Source: Allacma fusca (Eukaryota; Arthropoda; Collembola; Symphypleona; Sminthuridae). From it: DNA of 64,000 nucleotides. How positions within the stretch are numbered: position 1 is the stretch's first letter; each line of letters starts with the position of its first letter. The position numbers were made by a program, and so were the translations under genes. The DNA lies in assembly GCA_947179485.1 (NCBI GenBank), contig OX359246.1, positions 45,735,632 to 45,799,631 on the forward strand. Direction: 5' to 3'. This document shows positions 12,142 through 23,773 of the stretch, one piece after another. The notes under the pieces are model-generated. The model had not been told where the DNA came from. It did not search any database and saw only the letters and a program-made list of their open reading frames with translations.

Positions 12142-12707
12142 TATACTTTCAACAGGTAGATGGATATATGTATGTAGATGTAGAGTATGAAGTCAGTTCA
12201 AAACCCCACCCTTAAAGTTGGCACACGTCAACATCGACTCAATAAAATTTCCCACACCTACTTTTTGTGAACACGTTAAATCAAATCTGAGAAATATTTT
12301 CGGCCGACGCCAAATTTTTTAACAAACGCAGATCCATGCACAAATTCGACCCCCTCCCCCTATTCGCTGACCCTGAAGCTGAATGTAAATGGTGAGTAAA
12401 CAAAGTGATTATATTACAACAGGTTCATCGTTCACATCCACGGTGTAGGAAAACAATACACTGCAATGATACGAGTCATAAAAAGATTTCACAAAAATGG
12501 GATGACGAATATCAAAACACATTAATACGAACAGAGATGCTGTTTCTCGATTCCCATTTTTACTAGTAATTATTACTGTGGAATACAGTACGCTTTACTT
12601 TCTGAAAACACTTGTCTGGACATGCACAATGCACCTTACTACTTTTGCATGAATAATAATCGCAGATTTTTTTTCCTGCCTCAACAATGAATTCCTTGAG
12701 CCGTGAT
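12142..12707. repeat. Unit 2 segment shared with units 1 and 3
   Basis: It is collinear with 2270-2740 and 21,180-22,670. No gene or RNA is seen. Confidence 0.65.
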
Positions 12708-13071
12708 CAGTGATGCGCTCAAGTCATGTAAATTCCAGACTTGACCGTGAAGTTGACTTGACCATTAAAGTTAAGTATTTTTTTCACGCGGTCTTGAACA
12801 ATGGCGGATCATGATTAGGTAATTACTTGAAATTTCATGGTCAAGTATTCAAGTACTTTTGCGTCACTTGAACGTGATCGATCATGTACAACCAAGACTA
12901 CACTTTACTTGACCATGACTTGAACCGAACGTAACTAATCCAATAACTTTAGGTTTCACGTGTTGTGAACATTAATATATAATTAATATTATAAATTTTA
13001 ACTTGACCATGACCCGAACCTGGCAATGACTTGAAATACTCATGGTCTACTTGAGCTTGTGCGCAGCACTG
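12708..13071. mobile_element. hAT-like MITE with TCAAGT/ACTTGA arrays, intact copy
   Basis: It starts CAGTGATGCGCTCAAG and ends CTTGTGCGCAGCACTG. The flanks are an 8-bp duplication, GCCGTGAT on the left and GCCGGGAT on the right, and unit 1 has the single empty site GCCGGGAT at about 2735. It is 364 bp, filled with ACTTGA and TGACC motifs, and non-coding. The same insertion is present, but split, in unit 3. Confidence 0.85.
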
Positions 13072-13607
13072 GCCGGGATGAGGCAGACCAACGTGAGTTT
13101 TTTATCACGTGAGTCCTATCATTGCACATTGTTTTTGTGTCCAGTCAATTTATTACAGTAGAAATAATTTCGAGGTTGATGTCAATTTCAGGTCCACTTG
13201 GCATAACTCCTCTTGCAAAAAGGTTTTCGTACGCTTATGCACTTCCATGGGCTTGTATTTGATAATCTCTGCGCAATTTTGTAACCTAACTGTAAGTACA
13301 CTCTGAAAGTCTTCTTACAATTCCCCGCTGATAGTTAGCCTCCGCTAACATGGTTTGGTCGTGGAAACTAATGGAAATGTCAAAATCCTTAGAATGGCTG
13401 TATTTTCATAAAGGGTTACATCTATTCGCGGTTATTAAAACCCCAGTGTTGTAGTAGTTCAAATCATTGATCAACGAACGCTGATAAGAACAACACTCGA
13501 TAATATCAAAGACTCAAAACAAATTCCTATTGGAAATTTCGCCTAATTATTTATTAAGTAATTATTTATTTAGTAAGTTCTAGAAGTGTTGTCAAAAGCA
13601 ACGCAAA
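13072..13607. other. Upstream region of TPS2
   Basis: The segment directly upstream of the terpene synthase is shared by all three units (compare 5665-6065 and 28,527-29,074), so it probably holds the promoter and 5' untranslated sequence. The equivalent piece in each unit contains a possible splice donor, ACTGTAAGTAC near 13,288 here, that could start a 5' UTR intron. I see no convincing TATA box and no separate gene. Confidence 0.4.
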
Positions 13608-14732
13608 ATGGTTTTCAACGAAGTCTCCTACTTCAAATTCAGAAGCAATTCCTCAGATCTAATTGAAGGAAGTCCAATAATAGAAGGGAAATTCCTATTC
13701 CAATGGCCATACTACTGGACAGAAGACAAATACATCAATTGGAACCTCGTTGACGATATTGCCTCGGACGTCCGGTCATGGATTGACACTCACATGGAGA
13801 ACAATTTCATCCCGACGCATCTCATCAGAGACCTGTCAATCTTATCATACATGACCACTCGGTTCTGGTCCTGCCCACTCCTCAACGAAGAAGCCATTTT
13901 CCAAGGGAGGAAGAACCTCCTCCTGTTCACAAAATTCTTGACAGTAGCCTACACTTTGAATGATGACGCTGAATTCCGAAGTGGAGCTCAAGACCATAAT
14001 ATCTTCGTGGAAGAGTTGGCATGCCTTTGCTACAACATCCTTACATTCAAGTATGACACTTTGGAGGAGTTCACAGAACATGTCCAGAACTCCAAGAGTC
14101 AGCTGAAGAATTCCTACTACGCTGAGAAGACCCTTCTCTGGTACGATATCGCCCAGGAACTCAAGATTGAATATGGACTTACAAAAAAACAAACTAAGTT
14201 TATTGCTTGGGAAGTCAAGAATATGTTTGACTATCACAGTTGGTGCGGGACTGTGGACTACTCTCACCTCAAAAATGAAAAGATGCAGAATTACTTCCGA
14301 CATTACACAGGCGGACCTGTGGCTATCATGGAATTCGTATTTCTTCTCCATGGGATTCATCTGAAGACGGCGGACCGGAAAAACAAGTACTGGTCAAGGT
14401 ACATGCTATTAGCGGGGAAGCTCGTCAACAACGTGAATGACGTGATGTCACTGAAGAAGGAACTGGAGGAAAAAGCTATGGATAGCTCAGTTCTGGTTCA
14501 CATCCGGAATGGTTTGGATGTTACGACGGCGCTGAACAAGTCCCTGGCAGATCATGACGAGGCTCTGGAAGAGCTCCGGGAAATCTTTTTCTACCTGAAG
14601 GAGTACAAGGAGAAGAAGTACAACGATCGAACTGAGGATGATGAGTACGAGATTCTGATCCAAGCCATGGAAATTTGTAATGAGTTTGTTGGGCCATATA
14701 GCTTGACGTTATATTTTATAAAAATGTTGTAA
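13608..14732 (+). CDS. Microbial-type class I terpene synthase, copy 2 (altered C-terminus)
   Basis: An uninterrupted intronless frame of 374 residues. Residues 1-363 correspond to copies 1 and 3. The aspartate-rich motif reads NDDAE (118-122), with Asn in place of the first Asp of DDxxE. YFRHYTGG (229-236) and the NSE triad NDVMSLKKE (277-285) are intact. A deletion of roughly 190 bases after codon 363 joins the coding sequence to former 3' UTR and replaces the last 19 residues, including the RY pair, with an unrelated 11-residue tail. AATAAA follows at 14,741-14,746. This is the longest clean reading frame of the three, but with Asn in the metal motif and no RY its activity is doubtful. Its middle matches copy 1 and its ends match copy 3, as after gene conversion. 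Confidence 0.8.
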   Translation: MVFNEVSYFKFRSNSSDLIEGSPIIEGKFLFQWPYYWTEDKYINWNLVDDIASDVRSWIDTHMENNFIPTHLIRDLSILSYMTTRFWSCPLLNEEAIFQGRKNLLLFTKFLTVAYTLNDDAEFRSGAQDHNIFVEELACLCYNILTFKYDTLEEFTEHVQNSKSQLKNSYYAEKTLLWYDIAQELKIEYGLTKKQTKFIAWEVKNMFDYHSWCGTVDYSHLKNEKMQNYFRHYTGGPVAIMEFVFLLHGIHLKTADRKNKYWSRYMLLAGKLVNNVNDVMSLKKELEEKAMDSSVLVHIRNGLDVTTALNKSLADHDEALEELREIFFYLKEYKEKKYNDRTEDDEYEILIQAMEICNEFVGPYSLTLYFIKML

Positions 14733-14810
14733 GGAAAGTTAATAAATCTACAAAGAACTTTCAAGTGTTTCACAAAGCATCTCTGAGCTTCTCTATCTAA
14801 CTTCAATATT

Positions 14811-15056
14811 TTATTTAATTATCTGAATTTGATTTTTTTGGTTAATTCTGAATTTCTTGAACTTGGCTGGAGAATTTAAAAAAGACCCAATGAAATACCT
14901 CGTGATTAAAAGTAGCCCTGCCCAATATTTGCCATTTAAAAATAGAAGGAAGTCCTTCCGATCAGGACGGATTTCCACAATTGAATATACAGCAATCCCA
15001 TCATTTTCCTCCACCCCCTCTGGATTCGGAAGCTCAATTCGAATCACTGTCCTCAT
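14811..15056 (-). pseudogene. Carotenoid cleavage oxygenase, copy 2 (C-terminal scrap)
   Basis: Only the last about 80 codons of the family remain, tail-to-tail with TPS2 as in the other units. Segments NPEGVEE-DGI and DRKDFLLFLN are readable and match CCO3, but the part that should contain the fourth histidine is frameshifted. Homology stops abruptly at about 15,057, where unrelated repeats begin. Confidence 0.8.
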
Positions 15057-17457
15057 CCGTCCCTGAGGAGTTTACAAAGTTTCACAAAAATCAAACAACA
15101 GTCTTTAAAAACTCGGGTAACTCCGAAACGGTTTGACCGATTCGGCTCAACTACGAATTTATCCAAGCTTTTTGCAGGGGACCATGCGTATTGAATTTGA
15201 ACTTAATTTGGCTAACGGTTTTCGAACTATAATATACGGAGACGTACGGAGTTACTAGTTTTGTTCCTAGAATGAATTATTAAACATGGACAGTGTTGTG
15301 CAAATGAAAAAGCCTTACGTTTTATGCCTGACCTAAAAATGCCCAGAGAATGCCTTATTCTGGAAATGCCCGGCATTTTGGGCAGGCATTTTCGGCATAT
15401 ATTGCATTTTGATTTTTTATAATTGAATTGGAAACATACAAAATAACCACTATTACTCCTTTAACGTATGGAAGGGAAGTTTTCATAACATAATCAAGCC
15501 CATCCAGTTTTAGAAAATATTACGCTTGATTTTAAAAAATATTTTTAATTCTTCCAATTCATTACTTGTGGCGAGTGGTTTTAAGGATTTCAATAATGCT
15601 TTAAAAAAATTAAAACCCCAATAAAGTTGCACACATTCAAAGCTGCAGGAGGTAAAATGGTCTAATTGTAAGTGTTGTACAAAAGACCTAGACCTCAGCG
15701 ACGTTATTTTATAAAAACGGGTTTGAAATGAACAATTTGCACACTGACAGTATAAGATCCTGTGTAAGAATTTGTGTAATGGCTTGTACAAAATAGAAAA
15801 TAATCGCTAGATGATTTTCAGATTTTGTAGCCATTAGGTACATAAAATAAAATATATCGGAGCTTGTGCAGCAAATCTTGTGTCGACTTGCAAATTGCAA
15901 TTGCATTTCATCAGCCATAGTAAAATATTGTAAACCAACCATAAGTAGCTTGGTCAACATGCAAAATAAAAATGCAAAAATCAGGAGCCATGTTTGCAAT
16001 TTAAAAAAAGAAACTACTTTACTAACAGCAAAAATCGAAAATGTGAAATGAAAATACCGTATTTGAATTTCAAAATACATATTTAAAATGCTCGCAAATG
16101 TATGAGTAAATACTTCCATATTTTTACACAAGTCAAAGTAAAGTATTTCGGATAACTAGGGCAAGTAATTCGATATTGTAAAGTTACAAATTATTCCGCA
16201 ATCGCAAGGTAACATGAGTAGACATACATTTGTGTAGAGCAAAGTAGATTAGCATGGCCGATCCCAGGGATTTCAGTCGTCCCTGCGAGGATTTTGTCAA
16301 AATGTTTGACAAAACAATCAGGCATCGTCGTTTGAAAAACAGGTATTACGACCGTGAAACAGGGATTACGTCTCTAAATCAGAGACTGTTGAACATATGT
16401 ATATCGTCTAGGAACGAATGCAGAAATCCGACCAATGGGTCATAACGACCGGACCGTTGGGTCCTACATTATGGCATAACCCCATAAATGAAATGCCATG
16501 AAATTTCGAAAATTTCCCGAAACGTAAAAATCTGATCTAACCGCACAAAGGAATTCGTTGATCACTAAAGTCGAAGAAAATACCTTTCCCACCCCAAATT
16601 TCATGAAATTTTAAACCTATTCCAAATACATACACGAATAAATCTGATTTAGCCCCACAAACGAATTCCTTGGACACAAAAATCGTGGAAATTACCTTCC
16701 CAGCCACAAAATTAAAAATTTCATAGAATTTCGAAAAATATCATGAAATTTCGAAAAAAAAATCGTGAAATTTAGAAAAAACTCCGAATTTATGTAGAAA
16801 CCAGATTAAACCACAGAAACAAATTCCTTGATTTCCAAGGTTGTGGAAAATACGTTCCCCGCCACGGCATTCGTGTATTGGCAACATAAATTCGTTCGAC
16901 GCACTGTTTCAAACTTTAAAGTTAAAATTTCGTTTTTACCACGGAAATGATTTCGATGCTGACAAGGTATAAAATGCCTTCCACTTCCACACAAAGATCT
17001 GGAAATAAGACTTTCATGATGAGAGCTGGGGATATATTTTTTCGTGATAGCTAAGACTTTCGAACAGGATGCGTTACAACGACAGAACTAACACCAAACG
17101 ACGTCTTGGGTCTTGGACTATTGTCACCTGCCTTCAGTTTTCCAATTTCCGAAATTTCATGGAATTTCGAAAAAATATATAAAACTCTAATTTAACTTCA
17201 CAAATGAATTCCGATTTCACTGCGACCCTGAAAAATAATTTTCACAACTGTTTGTTGAATTTGTAATTATCTCCTTTTCCTGGCAACCCACCTGCCCCAT
17301 GTAATGATGTATACGAATACTGAACTTCGTTGTATACATCTACTTCAGAATACATGTAATACACAGAGCCCTGGATACAATCAGCCAACCAATATATTTA
17401 CTACCAATCAATCTTATACTAGCTAGACACGAGCGCTTCGCTTCAATCGCTATCGAT
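15057..17457. repeat. Repeat-filled insertion replacing the rest of CCO2
   Basis: It lies between the CCO2 scrap and the unit 2 tail. 15,299-15,410 holds a remnant of the GCCCAAAATGCC element family. 15,420-16,250 shows nothing recognisable. About 16,490-17,230 is a separate array (listed next). The 63-aa frame at 16,254-16,445 and the 140-aa frame at 15,709-16,131 (minus strand) have no recognisable family and are not called as genes. Confidence 0.55.
16490..17230. repeat. Degenerate tandem array with GAAATTTCG palindromes
   Basis: Divergent units of roughly 120-170 bases repeat a phrase beginning near AATCTGAT, passing through CACAAA-GAATTCCTTG and ending in clusters of ATTTCATGAAATTTCG. 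Starts are visible near 16,528, 16,640, 16,800 and 17,180. The palindromic clusters could form hairpins. It is non-coding and may be the end array of an eroded DNA transposon. Confidence 0.5.
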
Positions 17458-18210
17458 TCATCGATTGCAGTACGGGATTATTTTATGTTGACTCGGGAAC
17501 TTACACAGTAGAAGTGATATCGATATTGCATATGAAGTGCAATGCCGTAATTCAGCAAGGAGTACATAATTAAGGAACCCAGAAATATCTGACTTTGTTG
17601 TCAGTGACACTGTCTGCGCACAAATATGAAAGTTTCGGTCGATTACATACACATGCACTATGAATATATGTATCTAATTGATGTTAGGTGATACATTCTA
17701 TAAAAATGCATTAATTAAATTTGTCACAATCTGAGCAGGAAGAAAAATAAAAAGACTCGGCTAAGAGCATAGCTCATAAAAGATCACTTTTGTAAGCCGT
17801 ACTATTACGTATATTTAAGGTCTTTACGGCGTGTTTATAACTTCAACTTTAAGTTCTCGACATGAAATATACGTCTGGTTCGTTATTATCTTCAAGTTTC
17901 GATTTAACAAAATAATTTTAGCCGTTCTTGGCGTTTCATTCTTGATTATTGTTGGCAGGTACTTGATTAGAAAATAAAATATTGGCTACGTTTTTATGCA
18001 AACAGATAAAGCACAGTGTCTATGTAGACAGTGTGCAACATAATCTCGATAATGAATATGCACTGGAAGAGTTTACTAAGACCTTACAAATAGATTAAAA
18101 GGGTTGTAAAAATCCTAGCTACAGATAGAGTTGGCTGGGATTACAATATTATTCAATGCCAACTGCCGCATCTTAAGAAAAGATTGACCATACAAGAGTC
18201 ATGTCGGAAA
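17458..18210. repeat. Tail block of unit 2
   Basis: It is collinear with 9720-10,911 of unit 1, minus the extra 10,285-10,690 piece. No gene is seen. Confidence 0.7.
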
Positions 18211-19314
18211 CCATTGGTAGTCATGAACAATGACGTACATATGTGAACATATTGTGACAACTAGCTTTGCTATGCGAAGGAATTTTGAGTTACATGAAAC
18301 AAAATTCTGCATTTTAGAATTTTCCTCTTCCTGTTTTTATGAGACTGACTCTACAGCAAACGTATTACTGTCAGTTCTTACTGTTCATTTAAATTCAGTA
18401 AGCCCCCGGAGACAAGTCGCAGCAAAACTGTAGATCTAATTACGGTTTATTAGAAATTATTCTGAATGCAATACTTACTACTACCTATTTTGCAGTCTTT
18501 CAAATCATTACTATTTTAATATGGTTCATAAGGAAAATGATTTCAAGGTGTTGTCCCATGCAATTGAAACTTGAAGTTGAAACCATTACTGCTTTAAGAA
18601 CTTCGGGTATCCCAGTTCATAAGAAGCGTATATGTTTTGTTGTCGGTAATTGAGTTAGCGAAGTGATGATGACATCACACAGAAAAGGCTTGAACTTGAC
18701 TACACTACTGCACACTTTTTATGCAGTTTAGAGTACCCACTTAAGGAAGTTAAAACATTTTACTAATCATACATAATGCTGTGTTGAGGTCTGTGTGATT
18801 GATAAATAGTCAAATCCCGATGTTGTTTGATTTACTATGAAATTTACTGATTGTACATATAATTAAGTAATTCACTTGTCCGAATACAAGAATAATTACT
18901 ATTCTAAAGATTAACAAGAGTATTTACTGAGATGTTATCAGTTCCGTGTCTTAATGCGCGGTCTGTTACGAGCGTTAGTCATAATAAATTGCATCCTAAC
19001 CCGATCAGTATACTAATACAGATACATTCAATAATCATACTATGACACATTTCATAGCACTTGCATTTCAATAAATTATTATTACTATGAAAGTAATATT
19101 CAATACTTTTGCTATTGTCAAATAACTTAATGGCAAAAATAGCTAAATAAAATTATTTCACTTTCTAGAAATAAAACTAACACCAGTAAAAATTACTACT
19201 GCTGCACTGTAGCAATACTATGCCATTTCACAACTTGACATGCTGTATTTTCTGGAATTTACACTTCCAGCTTAGATTATAGTTGCGTATAGTGAAGGAA
19301 GAAAGTAATTAATA
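18211..19314. repeat. Head block of unit 3
   Basis: It is collinear with 1-1137, base for base over long stretches. No gene is seen. It ends in the host A immediately before a Helitron. Confidence 0.75.
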
Positions 19315-21071
19315 CTAGCATGCAAGCCATCCACCAAGGTGGATGGGAAAACTGGGATTGCAATTATTTGTAAATCATAAAAAACATTTAATAATATATA
19401 ATTATGCCGTTTTTACATAAAAGGCTGTTCTTCGTTTAAATAAATGCAGCGGATCCTTTAAATCTCCAACCCTTTTCGATTGGGCAAAATCTGTGACAGA
19501 AACCAACGTCGTCGCTTATTAATATATTCTTTTCATTACATACCTTGGAAAAAGCTAAAATCAAAAATTTAATTTTTATTTTTAAAAAACCTCCTTTAAG
19601 GGGGTCCACTCTGGACTGGTCAGGGTAAAACAAAAAACAAAGGCCCTCAGATTCCATGCAGAAATGCCTTTCTATTTATTTGGCAATTTTTATATTATTT
19701 TATATTTTATTTCAAGTGCCCTGTCACTGACCTGCATAAGCAATTGTTTAATATTCACTGTTTTACCTACATTTCGTAGGTTTTTGAAATAACTTCATTG
19801 TTGTATTGGTTGTATCTGTAGTCACAAATAAACATCGCATGCAATTGGCGGCGTAGCTAGATATAAAACACTTAAGAAAACTAAACGCATCATACTTTGT
19901 TAGCAACATTTCCACAGACTTTGGTCAAAATAGGATTAGCTGTTTTTTAAAAATCCGTGCACTGCACTGATTTGGGCAAACTTTGTTTGCATGTGCAGGA
20001 AAGTGAAACTTATATTTAAAGATTTTTAGTAGGGTAGGGAAATAGAGTTTAATTGTTAACTGTAAAGGACGCATGACCATACGTCAATCCGTTGGAAAGG
20101 TATAGCAAATGCAAAATTTTGATAATTGTATCCAGAAATAATTTTCAGAGGTCAAACGGTTGACCCTGGGTCAGGGAAAATATCAAAAGGCACATCTAGA
20201 ATGTATGTTCGATTTTTTGGGACAAGTCCCATGTCCGTATGTCATTCCGTTGTTGAGTTGTGCGATTTACAAGATTTTGTAGACGGACGGACGGACGGAC
20301 GGACGGACGGACGGACGGAAATGACTCGTCTATAAGAAAGTTTCACTTTCTAAAAACTGAAGCCTCTCCTTTTACTATTTTAGAATTGTTCTCAAACTTT
20401 TGAATAATGTTTGATTATTAGACGTGAAACATTCAATCTTGGCTTACAAAAATTAATTATTTACCCATGGACCAGGAAAGGGTCAAATTATTTTTAATAA
20501 TCCAGAACGCTGTTAATGCATGATAGCTACATCATTTTAATTACTTGTATGTCTGACATGCGTTGGTGGACCCCAAAGTTACTCTTATATTCTACTTACT
20601 CTCCTACCCAAAGTTAAAATTTAATCGTGGTGGTTAAAAGATGATTAAACTGTACTAATATTCAAATGCGTACGACAATAAGCAAGTGGTAGTTGATTTG
20701 ACACACATTCCAATATGCAAGGTAGTTACTTGTTTAACATTATGGTACTTCTTTTCTCTCTGTTTTAATTTTTACTGCTTTGTAATCTAAAATAGTAATA
20801 TTTTGTGTTGACTTGAACAGGATTAAGTGGCAGTAACACTTGGTTACTATAACTTTAGCACGTTAAAGTAAACAAAAAAGAAATGTTAAAAAAGAATAGC
20901 GGTTCGTATTTCTTTCATTCGAGCAAAAATAATTAATGTTTTAAAATAAAAATCAAAGCAATTTTAAGAATGAAAAAAATTAACCGCCATGCTTCAACAT
21001 GTCACGTACATAAGTGACGACTGCCATCATCATCATCATCAAGACGACGTCTTTCAAATTAGTATATAGGA
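19315..21071 (-). mobile_element. Helitron-like element 1, non-autonomous
   Basis: Read on the minus strand it starts TCCTATATACTA (at 21,071) and ends with a hairpin CATCCACC-TT-GGTGGATG followed by GCTTGCATGCTAG (at 19,315). It sits between host A and host T with no target duplication, the hallmark of Helitrons. Units 1 and 2 lack it at this place. It shares both ends with 25,259-28,444. No Rep or helicase is seen. It carries an inverted dispersed repeat (19,945-20,355). Its 5' part also has an ATC repeat near 21,030. Confidence 0.75.
19945..20355. repeat. Dispersed repeat with (CGGA)n tract, inverted copy
   Basis: It is the reverse-complement relative of 3955-4365: ATCCGTGCACTGCACTGA at one end, a CGGA microsatellite at about 20,283-20,318, and the palindrome GAAAGTTTCACTTTC at the other. 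The 69-aa frame at 20,126-20,335 runs through the microsatellite and is not a gene. Confidence 0.6.
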
Positions 21072-21357
21072 TTGAAAATAAATTCTTTAAAAATATTACT
21101 ATCAGTTGATGCAACGGTCAACTGCATCTTGCAACTGCATCTCTTATCTGTCAAGCACCATGGAACATCATGAGTACTTTCAACTGGTAGTTGGATATAG
21201 GTGTAGAATATTGAGTCAGTTCAAATCCTCACCCTTAAAGTTGACACGTCAACATCGACTCAATTAAATCTCCCACATCTGCTCTTTGTAAACACGTTAA
21301 CCCAAACCTGAAAAATATTTTCGGCCGACGCCAAATTGTTTAACAAACGCAGAACCA
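21072..21357. repeat. Unit 3 segment after Helitron 1
   Basis: It is collinear with 2155-2450 and 11,215-12,340. No gene. Confidence 0.65.
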
Positions 21358-22354
21358 TTTGAAACAGGCCATTTGAAAATACCATGGCATTTTGGGCACG
21401 GGCATTTTTGGCATTTTAGGCGTATTCAATCATTTTTGGGGATACTTTCACCTCGACGCTACCTATTATTTTTTCAGCAAGGTAAATCTCCTTATGCTAT
21501 GAATTCGGTGTATGTTTTGTTTGAACTAATGCAAATATCTTTATAATTGTATACGTGATATTTCATTGATTGTAGCTTTACGCGTGTCTCGATTCAGTAT
21601 AATAAAATTATTAATATCATTATTTTAAATCTCGTTCCATTGTTAGTTTTAACTTAAGATTTAATCACGATGCCTCGAATCAAGTGTCGTGGAAATATAG
21701 TCATAACAAGGAGTTGAATCACACCATAAAATGCCGTGCTCAGAAGAAAGTTTAAAAGCCTCAGTGGAGGTAAAACGAGAATTACTCAAATTTAGTACCA
21801 GAACGTGTATTGCACTAGAAATCGATGTGGACAAAGAAATTGCTTCAAGTTCACAGGAAGCAGCGTTGGTCAAATCATCCTCAACAAAACCAGCACCAAG
21901 TTCGTTAAAAGAAATGAAACTTGATTATCATGTGTATAAAATATCACTGAAATCCCTGAATTTCAAATATTTATTTTAGATGACAAAAATTGCGGTCTTA
22001 TTTGTCACGAGTCCGAAAATGAATCTGATGTTGAGGATATTGTTGAATTGGATGAACAATACACAGGGGAAGAAATGATGCAGGAAAACTAACAGTCTAC
22101 AAATTGCAATGTTTTCGATAAATTCATTCGGTAAAATATATATTTATGAATGAGGTTTGATATAAAAAAAATAAAATAATCTTTAAACAAAAGCGGCAAA
22201 TAAGAATTATTTACAAATTTTCGAAAATGTCCTAAATGCCTACCGAAAATGCCCAAAACGCCGGGCATATTGAACGTTGGACATTTTCGGCATTTTCAGG
22301 GCACTTTCAAGCGGGCAGGCATAGAGTCGGGGCATTTTCATTTGGCCAACCCTG
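21358..22354. mobile_element. hAT-like element of the GCCCAAAATGCC family, degenerate copy
   Basis: Units 1 and 2 lack about 1 kb here, between CAGA(T/A)CCA and TGCACAA. The right end reads as CAGGGTTGGCC in reverse complement, and the left end is eroded (CAGGCCATTTGAAAAT). Both ends hold several CATTTTGGGC/GCCCAAAATGCC motifs. The middle has a reading frame at 21,731-21,979 followed by an acidic stretch ending at about 22,092 (residues like ESDVEDIVELDEQY). This is similar in character to an acidic piece near 47,060-47,120 in a sister element, so it may be a remnant of the transposon protein. Confidence 0.6.
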
Positions 22355-22673
22355 GAGCCGTGCACAACTTCGACCCCTCCCCCATTCGCTGACCCTGAAG
22401 CTGAATGTTAATGTGAGTAAACAACAACAAAGTGATTATATTATAACAGGTTCATCGTTAACATCCACGGTGTAGGAAAACAATACCCTGCAGTGATGCG
22501 AGCCGTAAAAAGATTTCACAAAAATGGGATAACAAGCATCAAGACACATTAATACGAGCAGAGATGATGTTTCTCGATTCCCATTTTTATTAGTAATATT
22601 ATTACTGTGGGATATAGTACGCGTTATTTGTGATTTTTTTGAAGCCTCAACAATGAATTCCTTAGGCCGAGAT
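22355..22673. repeat. Unit 3 segment up to the MITE site
   Basis: It is collinear with 2455-2735 and 12,345-12,707. No gene. It ends in GCCGAGAT, the left target duplication of the next element. Confidence 0.65.
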
Positions 22674-22730
22674 CAGTGCTGCTCGCAAGTCAAGTAAATT
22701 CAAGGTATATACGTATATATATATACATAT

Positions 22731-23010
22731 TGTTACGACATTATTAGAATAACCATAGTTGTTATTATTGAGTCAAACAATTATTGCTAGTTTTAGAAAT
22801 AATGAATTATAATATTACGAAAGATATTAACCAATGCTTACTACACGATGCTTACCTAACTAAACGACTACCATCTATTCTGTTGAATAAATTAAGGGAG
22901 GTCATTCCAGGCTTCACTCTTGACATAACTTGACCTATCTTTATTACTTTCCACCAGTGAGCCACCCTACACTATTGCTAACCTTTACATTACACATCAG
23001 TGTTCTTACA
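22731..23010 (+). repeat. Left LTR of gag-only retrotransposon
   Basis: 280 bp beginning TGTTACGACATT and ending GTTCTTACA, preceded by the target duplication ATAT. It differs from the right LTR (24,952-25,231) at about two bases, so insertion was recent. The following bases, AGGCGCCGAG, do not start with the usual TGG of a primer-binding site. Confidence 0.9.
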
Positions 23011-23773
23011 AGGCGCCGAGTTCGTGACTGATCCTCTCATTTTGGTAATTGTGCTCAATTTTTACAGTGCTTTTTTTATAATTACACAGTGATCCCCACC
23101 TCCTCCTCCCCCACGGAGAGATTATTCTATCCACATTTTTTTACACATTTGTTTACTGTTTATAGCCACGGTTGATATTTATATCCTACCGAGCTATACT
23201 CACACAAACACATTAAAGTGGCAATTAATTAATTGCAATTACACAGTGACACGGGCAGTACATTTAATCACGGGCATCAACGAGTTTTTTTTATTCACTT
23301 TCGTATCTATAACTAACTCTACGGTTTGGTTTAAACACCACTACCGGAGTAATACTGCAAAATACAGCGGTTTAATAATTATCACTACCAAAGTATAAAT
23401 CCTGACTACGGTTTGCTAGTAATAGCACTACCGAAATCAACGGTTTGATAATTATCACTACCGAAGTATTAGTCAAGACTACGGTTTGCTAGTAATAGCA
23501 CTACCGAAATCTTGATCACACAGACCACGGTTTGATCATTATCACTACCGGAATCTGAGAAAGTGCAAATTTAGGGTGAACCCCTGCCCAATTGTTTCTA
23601 AAATTACAAAAACTTAGAGAATTAGTGTGGAAGTCGCTGCGACCTGATTATCTCTCACTGCCAAGTTCACCCCATGGTTCCTATTAACATTATCGCTTAT
23701 ACTATACCCTATACTAGTAAATATTGAATTAACTGATCCAAACGGACACGAGTGAATGCATCGTTACTAAATC
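23011..23773 (+). other. Leader of gag-only retrotransposon with tandem ACGGTTTG/CACTACCG motif
   Basis: Non-coding leader between LTR and gag. From about 23,316 to 23,555 an imperfect repeat of roughly 60 bases recurs, each with ACGGTTTG followed by ATTATCACTACCG or TAGCACTACCG. CGGT and ACCG at the two ends of each unit can pair. It could be a packaging or dimerisation region, which is speculative. Confidence 0.6.

Noticed and set aside
23316-23555. Regularly spaced repeats that might be mistaken for a CRISPR-like array
   Set aside because: The repeats are imperfect, there are no unique equal-length spacers, and the setting is the leader of a eukaryotic LTR element.
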